Below the pieces are notes generated by a model that ran no database searches, was not told the origin of the DNA, and saw only the letters and a list, made by a program, of their open reading frames with translations. From positions 101,083,583 to 101,147,582 of the forward strand of contig JAKGHH010000003.1 of assembly GCA_022828595.1 (NCBI GenBank): a DNA stretch of 64,000 bases. The letters run 5' to 3'. Position numbers and translations under genes: made by a program. This stretch comes from Nelumbo lutea (Eukaryota; Streptophyta; Magnoliopsida; Proteales; Nelumbonaceae). Within the stretch, counting starts at the first letter, position 1. Every line of letters begins with the position of its first letter. Positions 26,001 through 38,000 of the stretch are shown one piece after another.

Positions 26001-29000
26001 ATGTATCGGATCGAGGGGGGAGGGATTGGAATCTTGGATCGGATCTTGATCTAATCCATTTGCACCCCCAAGTCTAGCTCCTTTTTGTAAATGACTTGTT
26101 GGGCAAGTTAACTTGGAGGGAAAGTTTCTTCCTTTGAAAGCTTCTTTTTAGTAAGCTTGTGTGGCTCATATGAAGACAGTTTTGGCTAATGAACAATGAA
26201 GGCTTCTCTATAGAATTTGGTGTGATTGCCAAGTTGGGGGTGTGATTGTCCTCACCCTTAGGTGTGATTGCCTAGGGTTTTCGTCTTATTTCCATCTCTT
26301 CTCTTCTTTTTCTGGTAGTACTTTGTTTGTGCTACACATCTAAACCTAAGTTGGCTGCAAGAATAGTGCTGAATCACAAAGATCCTGCATCACTGGGTGA
26401 CCATCATATTATGGTTGCATACACCTGCCCCTCCGTAGACCCCACATTGGTGGGAGCCTCATGCATTGGGCTGCCCTTTTTTTATTTTTGTTGAATTGAA
26501 GTGAAACAATATAATGGATTTCATGCACCATTTGCCTGACACAAAACCAATATATTCAAATGTCTTAAATTTCAGCTTCACAACTGCATGCTTCTCCAAG
26601 TTGGTTTATATTTGCAAATAAAATCTGTTTCACATCTAAAAGAAACATGCTCTGCACTTGGATGGAGGTATTTATTTTCAATTAAAGATGCTCCATGCCA
26701 AGTTTTTTTTTTTTTTTTTATTGGTAACCATGACCTTTTATTAATATGTGAAAAGGAATGGAATACAAATCTCAGAGTACTATATTGGTAATTATGACCT
26801 TTTAACATGTCCCAAATGCAGCTGATTACTGTTAACCTCTTGTTTTGATAACACATCTGTCACCCCATATGCAGATCTCAGAGTACATTTAAATTATTTT
26901 CTCAGTACAGCATCCAACTTTCCTACTTCATAATGCATCCATATTTCCGTGGGCCAAACCATTCTTCCTTAGCCATCCCATAATATTTACGAGTCTCCTA
27001 CCAAAAGATTGCTGTATATAAGAGATTTATCCAGTTGATGTCCTTGTAGTACTACTTCAAGCTCAGCTCAGATTGAGTTGCCATATAAGTCCTAAACCCC
27101 CCTTATATGTCTCATAACATATAAGCCCTGAATATGTAGTAAGAATGACTCCCTCATAGTTTCTAAACCCCCCTATTCCTGAAAATCTGGGGTTTCCCAG
27201 ACTGTGTCCATTCAAGTTCAGCTTGATTGTGTTATGAGATAGAGGCTTCCAAGGATGGTTGTGGGAGATTCTTGCTGAGGAAGATGTTGCCACTTGTCAA
27301 CTTCTGATAATTTAATTGATAGAAAAAGGTTGGAACACCTCCAAAATTTTAATCCAATATGCTATGTTAATGGCAATTATGGTATTTCATAAAGAGCATT
27401 GGAGCTACAAAAAAATTCTTTGGTATTCTATAAAGAACATTGGAACTACAACAAACACAACCTCTCTCTCTCTATCTTGATTGATCAAGAAATTTATCTT
27501 TTCGTGAAGTGTTTCTACATTGTGAAATTGTTTTTGCCAAAAAGCATACAAAGATTTAGCTTGTTCCATTTTGTTCTATCAGGTAACATCATATGCTCAT
27601 GGAACATCTGACTTGCTAGGAATTCAAATTGATGCAGCAATAAATCCTGGTTTGTGGGTGGCTACATGTGACTATTTCAGGATTATGATCTTTTCTTCCT
27701 GTGATTGGTTTCTTCAGACATCAATGTCTTATACTTGTTATATTATAGGAAATAGTGGTGGCCCTGCATTCAATGACCAAGGGGAGTGCATAGGGGTTGC
27801 ATTTCAGGTAGCTTTCTGTTATACACTCAATGTTCTTGCATAGAGAAAGGGGAAGGTTAAATGATTAACTAAACCAATTACGACAATGTTTTCCTGGTTC
27901 CATATATTCACTGAATCTGAAATCGTATAATCAGGGCACCCCATTATCCAATGATAAACATCTTGAATATTACTTGATCCTTATTAGGTTAAAGTAAATG
28001 ATCCTCGATATATTTCTTGGAAGTCTGTGAATTTTTCTTTTTCTTTTATATTTATATATTATATTTCTGACCAGGCATTCCTTTTAGGTTTTCAGATCTG
28101 ATGAAGCTGAGAATATTGGATATGTGATACCCACTACTGTTGTGTCTCATTTCTTAGATGACTATGATAGGAATGGAAAATATACTGGTGAGTTGTTTTC
28201 TTGAACTAATTTATACACATTTTTTGTGCAGCATGCTGGGTATCCATGCACAACCCAACCATATATGTTATTCTGGATTTTACCTCATGATTTTTATGTC
28301 TGGGTTTTTGCATTTAATCTTTCTGTTGTCTCTTCTTGAAGTTTCAGTCTCTCACTCACTCCCTGTATTGGTATTCCATTCTTAAAGTCCAACATATTTG
28401 AAACCAATAAGTATCGTTCTTATAGTTTCTTTTGACGAAATACATTCACCATGATAGATGTGATTGATATTTGAATTATCTTGGTCCATGCTTTATCTTG
28501 CTTTACCATTCTAATATACAATCATGAAACAAAAGAGAGAGAGGGAGGGAGAGAGATGGAGAGGGAGCAATGTTTTAAAAGGCATGCCTCAGAGAGGTGG
28601 AGGAATTGAGGGAGAGAAAGAGAGAAAGATTTGCATGTTTTCTTGCAAATCTCGATAGTGGCTCCAATGCATAATTAGCTTCTAAACTAATAATACCAAT
28701 GATCTATTGGTTTTTGACCAATGGTTTAAATCCTTGAAAGCAGGGGAAGAACCCCAACAAATTACAAAGGAGGAAGCTTGTCACTATACAAATGATCCAA
28801 ATACACGCCGCATTTTGCTAAGCCATCTGCTGTATGATTGTGTTCCCTAGGAATCCAAACTAATTTTACATTTAAACAGTTCAAAGAGTCCCTAGCCTCT
28901 GCCAAATAGTGACTCAGTCTCCAAGGTCCCCCCTCTTTGTCTCTTAACCATTTTATAGTATTTGCTGAATCACCTGCAATGATTAAATTCTGGATTCCCA

Positions 29001-32000
29001 ATTCTTTTTATTTTTCTGATTCCTGTGAGAGCAGCCATCACTTCAGCCTTTGTGGAATCAGACAAACCAATTGGACCGCTGAAAATCCAACAAATGTTGC
29101 CCCTTTCATCCCTTACTATGCTTCCAATACCAGCTAAGCCAGGGTTACCTAAAGCACTTCACTGATGGGATCGGGACGTCTTAAGGTTGTTTGATGGAGG
29201 TGAGGGAAAAACAGAAAGGGGTAAGCATCTCTATTGGGATCATTGACTGAGAGTCCTTTGAACAGATCTGAATTAACCGTCCGAAGGTTGAAAAGGCAAG
29301 TAATGCCTGAAATTAACTCCTCCAGGGGCCTGAATTTGTTGTCAAAGAGAGGTTTGTTTCTTTCATCCCAAACTCCCCACAAGACCGCATCTAGCACTGA
29401 TTGCCAATAAACTTTACCCTTTTACTTAAACCCGTTCCTTGCCATTGATGCAGAAAGTCCATAACGTGTTCTGATATAATCCAGCTGTAACTTGCCATTT
29501 TCAAGAAATGGAACCAAATCTTTTGGGTGAACTTGCAGTGAAGAAACATGTGATCTGCTGATTCACCTTCGCTGAAGCATAAAATGCAAACATGAGGAGA
29601 GATGGACAATATTCCCAAATACATTTTCTGTAAGAGATCACTAGTATTTACTTTCTGGAGACAAGCTTTCTAGACAAAGAAACAGACTCTTGAAGGGATG
29701 TGGATACACCAGATCTTCTTAAATGGAAAAGAGGAATGCTGTTCATCAGCAATCAAAACCTTGAACATAGACTTAGAAGAGAATTCGCCAGTAGGGTGAA
29801 GGGTCCAGATTTGGGTGTCAGAATAGGAGGGGGAGATGTAGGCTTCTTTAAGGGTCTGAATTAAGTCTATTAATTCAAAAATCTCCGGGTCCCTTAGAGG
29901 TCTTCTGAGTAGTTGATGGTTTAGGGTGTTCTTTAACAGTTTGGTCTGGAAGGCAGGAAGAAATAGTGGCTTCTTGGTCAAGGGTGAGGTTAAAAAGTCT
30001 AGGGAATGAGGCTGCAAGGGTAGTTTCTCCCCCACCAAAGGTCTTTCCAGAATTTTATTTTAGAACCATTTCCCACTTTATATCTTATAAAAGGAAAGAA
30101 AGAAGTATGGGTGGAGATGATACTTTTCTAGGGATTTGTGGACTTTACCCTGTTCAAATGGAGATTGCTATCCCATCCATTTACATTTGATCCATATTTG
30201 CTTGAGATGACAGCTGTCCAAAGAGCATTGGGTTCTTTAGGGAACCTCCACAGCCATTTACCTAAGAGAGAAGAATTTTTCTCTTTCAAGTGTCCAATTC
30301 CCAAACCACCTTCCTCTTTAGGATTGCATACTTGTTTCCAACTGACTAAGTGGCTTCTCTTTTCCCCACCTCCTTCCCAAAGAAAGTTCCTTTGAAGCTT
30401 CTCAATCTGATTTCTGACTTTGGTTGGAATCTGGAAGACTGAAAGGAAATAGATTGGCAAATTTGCTAAGGAGGCTTTCAAGAGAATAAGCCTTCCCCCT
30501 TTTGAAAGATAACACTTCTTCGAAGATGCTAGTTTCTTCTCACATTTCTCCACCACTGGCCTCCAGAAGTTGAGAGGTTTTGGATTCCCTCCAAGAGGCA
30601 TGCCTAGATAGGAATTAGGAAATAGGAAGATTCTCCTTTTTACACCCCAACATAGATTTGAAGCTTTCTAGAAGTTCCTCTCCCCCTGAGTTAAGAGCTA
30701 CTATACTACTTTTGCAAAAGTTAACCCTCAAGTCAACGATAAGCTTGAAACATTCAATTATCCTTTTAGTGTTTTTGATGTTGGTTATGGAAGCATCCAA
30801 GAACAAAATTATGTCGTCAGCAAATTGTAAATGTGACATGTGAATCTTGTCCCTTCCCACTTCAAATCCTTTCACCAAATTATGAAGAATAGCCTTATCA
30901 AAGAGATAGTTAAAGATGCCAATTACCAAAATGAATAGAAAGGGGGAAAGCGGGCAACCTTGTCTGAGACCCCTACTAGCAGCCTTGAAGTAACCTTTCG
31001 CTTCACCATTTATCAACACTGAAAACCATGAAGAACCAATACAGCCTTTAATCCACCTGATACATTTTCTACCAAAGCTTCACATCTTTAAGAAATTTAA
31101 AATACAATCACAATCCAATTTATCATACTCCTTTTCCAGATCTAGTTTGACAAGGACCCCTGGGTTCCCAGAAGATTTTCTGTCTTCCACATACTCATTT
31201 GCAATTAGAATGCGGTCCACAATTTGTCTCCCTTTTACAAAAGCAAATTGGTTTGGGGAAATTAGATCTTCTAGGACTTCTTTTAGTCTTCTGGCCAAAA
31301 CCTTAGCCAACAAACTTATTGGTCTAAAGTCTTTAACTTCCAAGGCTCCCCCTTTCTTTGGGATGAGAAAGCAAAAATCTGTCAGTCTGCATAACTTATG
31401 GCATTTTCTTGCATATTTGACCAGGCGAAGAGTCCATTATTAAGGGGGAGGTCACACAAGTTGTGTCTAGAAATAAAATTAGAGAAGTTCCTCATACTTC
31501 TGATTGGGGCTCTTAGTTATTTAAAAGGCGCGCCTAGGCGCACAGGCAAGGTGCATTTTGGGGTATGCGCCTCGCCCAGGTCCTAGGCGCACCCGTTTCA
31601 AAAGGCGCATTTTGGGGTGTGCCTAGGCTGTGCTTGGTGCGCCTTGTGCCTCAGCCCAGGCGTGCGCCTTTTTAAAATTTTGCGCTTTTTGCCTTTTTTT
31701 GAGTTTAACAGTTGGGTTGGGGTTCTGCCCCTAGACCCCCGGCCACGCCCCTTGAGGCAAGCCCAAACAAGTCTATGTTAGGGTTTCAAATTCTTACTTC
31801 TCACATTAAAAATAATGATTTTATAGCTTTAATTGCCTTTTAAGAAGATATTTTATTAGAAAGAATGAATGAACAACATTAGCAATAGGGGGTTCTCGAT
31901 CGGATTCAAATATCATTGCATATTTCCACAATGTCTCTAATTTTTACAATATTTCCCCTCAACATTTCTGACATATGTCCTATATTTTGGTAAGTGACAT

Positions 32001-35000
32001 TTCCATCAACATCGACATTTTAAACCTCTACTAGAAGGGGAGAAATAGAAGAATCTTCGATGGTATTGGAAGAATCATTAATGATTGTATGTGTCATTGG
32101 GAAACACGATATTGGATAGCATTATTCTACATCTAGAATTTAAAGATGTCCAGCGAAAAACTTTTGGGTCATCCTTTTGGACCATTTTAGAACTGCATCA
32201 GGAAACCTTAAGTTATTGTATTAGTTCTCAAATGTTTTTATTGTAAATCTCTTATGGCATCTCACCACCCTATTGAAACCTTGTACCTTCTTTTAATATA
32301 CTATAAAAAAAAATGATGGGTTGGGGGTAAGCTCAGATTGGCCTTAACATGACTCCAGATGGAACCTATCATGGGTCAGCTTATTCTTACCCAAACCTGA
32401 CCCTACCCTAATAAACATAACATAGAATCAATAGGAACATGCTTCCCACTATTTTGCCATTTCTATTTATTTGTTGCTGTATTATATGTCAACACTCTTG
32501 TCTAAATAGAGAGAAGAACAAGAATAATCTTAGAGGTGTCAAGAATGAATGACCCCCACCTCAAAGAGTCTCTTATATATTAAAAGATATGTACAATTAC
32601 AGGAATGCTCATATAGGGCTAAAAGAGAAAAGAAGAATAAGAAGTATAAGTAATGTACAACATCGCGAAAGCGTTCAAACCATGCTCGGGGAGCTTGTTT
32701 TAGACCATATAGAGATTTTTTGAGGCGACATACTAAAGAAGGATCACTACAGTATCCAGGAGGAGGCGTCATGTAGACCGTCTCCTTCAACTGACCATGA
32801 AGAAAGGCATTCTTCACATCGAGCTGGCATATGGTCCAAGATTGAGCAGCAGACACTGCTAAAAGAACATGGACTGTGGTGATCTTTGCAACAGGAGCAA
32901 AGGTTTCTTCATAGTCAATACCATACTATTGACTATATCCCTAAGCAACTAAACGTGTCTTGTATCGATCAAGAGATCCACAGACTTTAGCTTAATGTTG
33001 TAAACCCAACGACTCCCAACAATGGATGCACCTGGAGGAGCAGGCACAAGACCCCAAGAGGCATTCTCATGTAAAGCATGAATCTCTACATCCATGGCTT
33101 CCTTCCAATGAGGGCTACTATTAGCTTCCTGGTAGGAGCGAGGAATATCTGTGGAGGATAGGACAGCAGACAAAGAGCTATGGTTTAAAGGAAAACCATA
33201 GCGGTCAGAAGGTCTAGATATACGAGTAAAACGACGAAGAGGAACAGAAGTATGAAGAGTGTCTGAAGTAGAGGTATCACTTACAGGAGGAGTGGTAGGA
33301 TGATGATCTGAACTGGGAGGAAGGAGAATCGCAGGCGCAGGGGCTGGAGCACATAACCGCTTGCGAGAGAAGATGAGAAAGTCCTTCTCAGTAGAAGGTG
33401 GAGCATCCTGTGAATCAATGTTTGGCAAAATAGAAACTGATGGTGCAGACAGTCTAGCAATTCCAGAAAAAAATGAAATGTGCTCAAGGAAAACAACATT
33501 ACGTGATGTACGAATGTGACGAATAGAGGGATCATAACAAAGAAATCCTTTGTGGTCAGGACTGTAACCCACAAAGGCACACATGACGGATTGTGTAGAC
33601 AATTTAGAACATTCACGAGAGGGAAGATGAACAAAGCACACACATCCAAAAACATGAAGCATAGATAAATCTGGAGAACGACCAAATAACTTCTGAAAGG
33701 GAGACATATTATCAAGAACTGAGGAAGGAATATAGTTGATCAAAAATACAGTTGTATTGGCTGCCTCTACCCAAAAGGAAGGTGGAGTATGGGACTCCTG
33801 CAATAATGTCCTCACAACACTAAGGATATGTCCATTCTTGCGCTCGGCCACACCATTTTGCTAAGGAGTATATGGATAACTTTGTTGCACTTTATTCCAT
33901 GGTCTTTCAAATAGGATAAAAAATCTCCGCCAGTGTATTCTCCCCCTGAATCCGAACGGAGAATACGCACTTGTGATTGAAACCGAACCCGCACCATAGC
34001 ATGAAACAACTTAAATGTTGGGAACACCTCAAACTTGTGGCGAAGAAAGTATATCCATGTGTACCTGGTACAATCATCAATGAACGGCACAAAATATTTG
34101 TATCCAAGCCGAGAAGAGACAGAAGCAGTCCAGACATCACTATGTATAAGCTCGAAGGGAGAGGTAGCATGCTCAGATATGTGAGGAAATGGTAAGGTAT
34201 GACTCTTAAGCAACAAGAAACATAAGATGTATCAAAGGTGTGCAAGGAAGGAACTTTATTCTTAATAAGGCCTGAATCAAACAAAAGTTTTAATTTTTCA
34301 GAATGTAAATGACCCAGATGTTTATACCATAAGTCCCAAACATTATTTCTATGACTCAAAAAGGAACTAGAAGCGGAGGAACTGAAATAAACTGATGATG
34401 CTGCTGTTTGAGGCTTCTCGAACTCCAATGCAAATAGACGACCCACCCTGCGCCCCTTCCCTTTCACCTTCCCAGTGTTCTAGTCTTGAATCAAACATCC
34501 AGCCTGAGAGAAGATGAGAATGTTACCTTCATCAATTAATTAGCAAACAAAAATCAAGTTTGTAGTGAGATTAGGAACAAGAAGGCTCTTGGTAAGAGGG
34601 AAAGATGCAGTGGGTGAAAGCTTAAGAGACAGATCACTACTACCAATGATGTTTAACTTTTCACCATTGGCAGTAACAGTATGTTTGTGATGGGTTTTAG
34701 TAAGATTACTTGGTTGGTTAGGGTAGGCTCCTGTCATGTGGTTGGTAGCTCCAGAGTCAATGATCCAAGTATGAGAAGAAGAAGCACAATAACCGGAAAA
34801 CTCACTAGGTAAGCCAATAGCAGAAAGAGCAGAAGAAATAGCAGAAGTTACCAGTTGTTGAATGTTTTCCTCAACCATAGATTCCAGAGAATCACCTTTA
34901 ACAAAAGAATCACCACCAATAGTAGATTTCTTACTTCCATGTGCTACAGTAGCAATGTCAATTCCATAGGTTGATCCTTCCAGCTTTATAGGAATAATAT

Positions 35001-38000
35001 CTTCTCTATTGGAGGCCATTTCAGCAAGAAAACAACAGTCCAGGCACAAGGATATCAGATACAACCAAATTCAGCAATCAAGAACTCAGGGTGACAGTCC
35101 AAAAAAGGCAAGTTTTAAGACTGTCAAGTCTAAAACCATTCAAAAATGAATCTGAAGTCTGAATCAAATAAATGGGAAGCAAGAAAACCCTAGGACGACA
35201 CCAGATCTAGGGTTATAGGTTGATCGAGTCAGCCGATTGAGAGGAAACTGTGATTTACCAACACATCAGGCGTCTTTTTCAAGAATAAGGAGATATCTTG
35301 TGCTGATCGAAACAGTCCCTAGAAATCTCCAAACCAGAAACTGAGTGTAGGATTAAGAAGAGCTTGAGAGGATCCTTCAATCTGGAGAGAAAAACTCAAA
35401 TCGCAGGCTGATGTAGAAGGCCAGAAGTCCAAAAAAAAAAAGAGTTACAGTCCAAAAAAGGAAATTGTACAGTGTTACAGCCCCAAGAAGAAGATCATAA
35501 CTCTTTCGAAAACTTCACCAAATCAGATGTTGTTTGTAGGTAGAATAGATCAGGCCTAGGTGACACCAGATCTGAAGTCTAAAGCTGTTGCAGTTCAAAA
35601 AAGGAAACTGTGCAGTGTTGCCACCCCAAGAAGATCAGAACTCCTTCGAAAACTTCACCAAATCAGATGTTGTTTGTAGGAAGAGTAGATCAGGTCTAGG
35701 CGACACCAGATCTGAAGTTTGGCCTCGAACCAATGTCTCACAAGAGAGATCTAACGAAATCTCTCCTGCTGGTTGCACAAAGAAGACTGAACAGAAAAGG
35801 GTTGATCAAAACAGCCCTAATATGACAGGATTACTGCTTCTAGTGAGTTTCACGAGAGAGAAAATAGATCAGAGAGCAACCTGCTCTGATACAATGTCAA
35901 CACTCTTGTCTGAATAGAGAGAAGAACAAGAATAATCTTGGCGGTGTCAAGGATGAATGACCCCCACCTCAAAGAGTCTCTTATAAATTAAAAGATATGT
36001 ACAATTACAAGAATGCCCATATAGGGCTGAAAGAGAAAAGAAGAACAAGAGGTATAAGTAATGTACAACAAGGACTATACTAATAAGATAGATCAAGTTA
36101 TAGAGTCTCCACATTATACACCAGCTCTTGCCTTATATAAAAGGAAGAGTTCAACCCCCTTTTTGGTTGTCTCCTAAATTTCTACATTTCCACTTAAAGT
36201 TCTACCAAAGTATTTTTTCCTTTTGTGTCCCCCTTTCTATCCACCCATTAAAAGGTTGATTCCAAATCCTCTATGGTTTCTGGATGATACTGGGCCACAT
36301 CAGCCTGACATGTGAGACCCATGTGTAAGAAGCTGGCGTGGTTTATCATGATTGGCCCAGTAACATGAGTAGAATTAAAAATGTTTGGTTTGCTTAAAAG
36401 TTCCATGTTTAATCTAACTCTCTTTCTCAGTTTCTCTCCCTCTCTCTCCACTGCTCTCCACCTATGTCCAACCTCTCTCTCTCTCTCTCTCTCTTTCTCT
36501 CTGTCCATTCTTTATAACAGATTGTATGTCCAATGCATCTGCCATGTGGCTAGTAAATGTGAATGCCTGTGGACATGCGCATTAGAATATAGAACTCTTA
36601 TGAGGATATGCTCATTATACATAATATAATAAACTTGCAATCCTGTTATAGACATGCTTCTTTAATTATTTACAGGTCTTTTAACTCAGCGTTATTAATC
36701 ACACTAAGAGCAGCCTTGTTTTACATATCCATGGTCTATCCACCATGTAATCCTTTAGACATGAACTTTCAGGATTTCCTTGCCTTGGAGTCTTGCTACA
36801 AAAATTGGAGAATCCAGCACTTCGTTCATGCTTAAAAGTGCAATATAATGAGGTATATTTCTTTAGGTAACTCAAACTTGTTATCGTTGTTGTTGTTGTT
36901 GTTGTTAAGACCTCACATTACTGGGACAAGGCTTTGTTAAGCTGAGTGTTGTATTGTTTTGGATCAATTATTGGAAGGCGGTATATTGGGAGGAGATAGA
37001 AAACATAGAAAAAAAGCTGCTCTGGAATGAAAAAAAAAAAAAAAACTTATCCCTACAGAGATACAAATTAACCCTCATCTTAATCCCTGCTAAGACTGTT
37101 AGTGATGGAGTTAATTGGCCTCTAGATCCATCTGAATGAGCTTTTCATTCTGGATATAAAGCTTATATTGCTAATTTCTGATGGTGTGGTAACCAGGAAG
37201 GCAGGAACCCTTGTAATTGTCCCACATCCAGCCTATCACTGATCATTTGTTTGCATATCATAATTCCAATTCTTTCATATTTATTGCCCCCTTGACATGT
37301 CTGTTACAGGGTGTACTGGTGCGGAGAGTTGAACCAACTTCTGATGCAAATAATGTTTTGAAGAAGGTATGCAAGCACTTAAATATCAAACTACATCTTG
37401 ACAATCACGAGCCCTACAAGAATGGTTTGTGAAGATAATATGGAAGTATGTGTGCACGTATTTATGCATGTATGGGAAGGGTTAGGCCGTATTATGAAGT
37501 TTCCCCAGATGACTAAGTGAACTAGAATCTTCCAAATGGCAACTTAGCTTGGAAATCAAAAGGAGTCTCTGATGGGGATCAACTTAGGGCATATCAAAAG
37601 AGAAGCAAAGCTGCTCCTATGCTTATTTGGCATCATTATGATAATGTGGGGCTCACATGGGAGCTATGTTAGCAGTGGATCAACTTGGGATGACCCTAGA
37701 GTCTTCAATCCACCTTAACATGCTCTTTGTGTGGTTGAGTTTGCTGCTGGACAGGACTTATTTGACTTTCTTACATTTGGACAGTAAGGGTATTTTTGTA
37801 ATTTTGCATGTTTAAGGGTTATGTTTGGGGACAAGTCTTAGTCTAGTAATTTCCCTTTATTTAGTTTTATGTTTGTAATTGTTTGGGGCAGGTTTAGTCT
37901 AATCTATCTTCTTTTTTAAAGTGCCTTGTGCAAGCTAACTTGGGGGGGGGGGGGGCAAGTTTCTTCTTATTAAGCTTGTAAGGCTCATTTGAAGAACAGT

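Larger units (their letters stand above)
25008..26392. repeat. Solo LTR copy 1, interrupted by two hAT elements
   Basis: Starts TGATGGGGATC, ends CCTGCATCA, with a perfect 5-bp duplication CTGGG on both sides (25003-25007 and 26393-26397). Without its two hAT insertions (25286 and 25586) it is about 650 bp and aligns along its length with the solo LTR at 37570. No internal retrotransposon domains adjoin it. The superfamily cannot be told from the LTR alone. Confidence 0.85.
32487..36070 (-). mobile_element. Ty1/copia element E with internal deletions
   Basis: Two 176-bp LTRs (32487-32662 and 35895-36070; TGTTGTACATTAC to GTGTTGACA on minus) flank the element. Next to the 5' LTR is TTGTATCAGAG, a tRNA-Met type PBS. 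Most of gag is missing between [15 protein letters not shown] and the protease. The 3' part of RT, all of RNase H and the polypurine tract are missing: RT codons run directly into the 3' LTR. I see no matching 5-bp target duplication. Confidence 0.9.

Noticed and set aside
27571..27843. 90-codon frame as a small gene
   Set aside because: It joins two DEG2 exons through the unspliced 99-bp intron between them.
36248..36508. Frame with an Arg/Glu repeat
   Set aside because: Product of the (CT)n microsatellite on the other strand.
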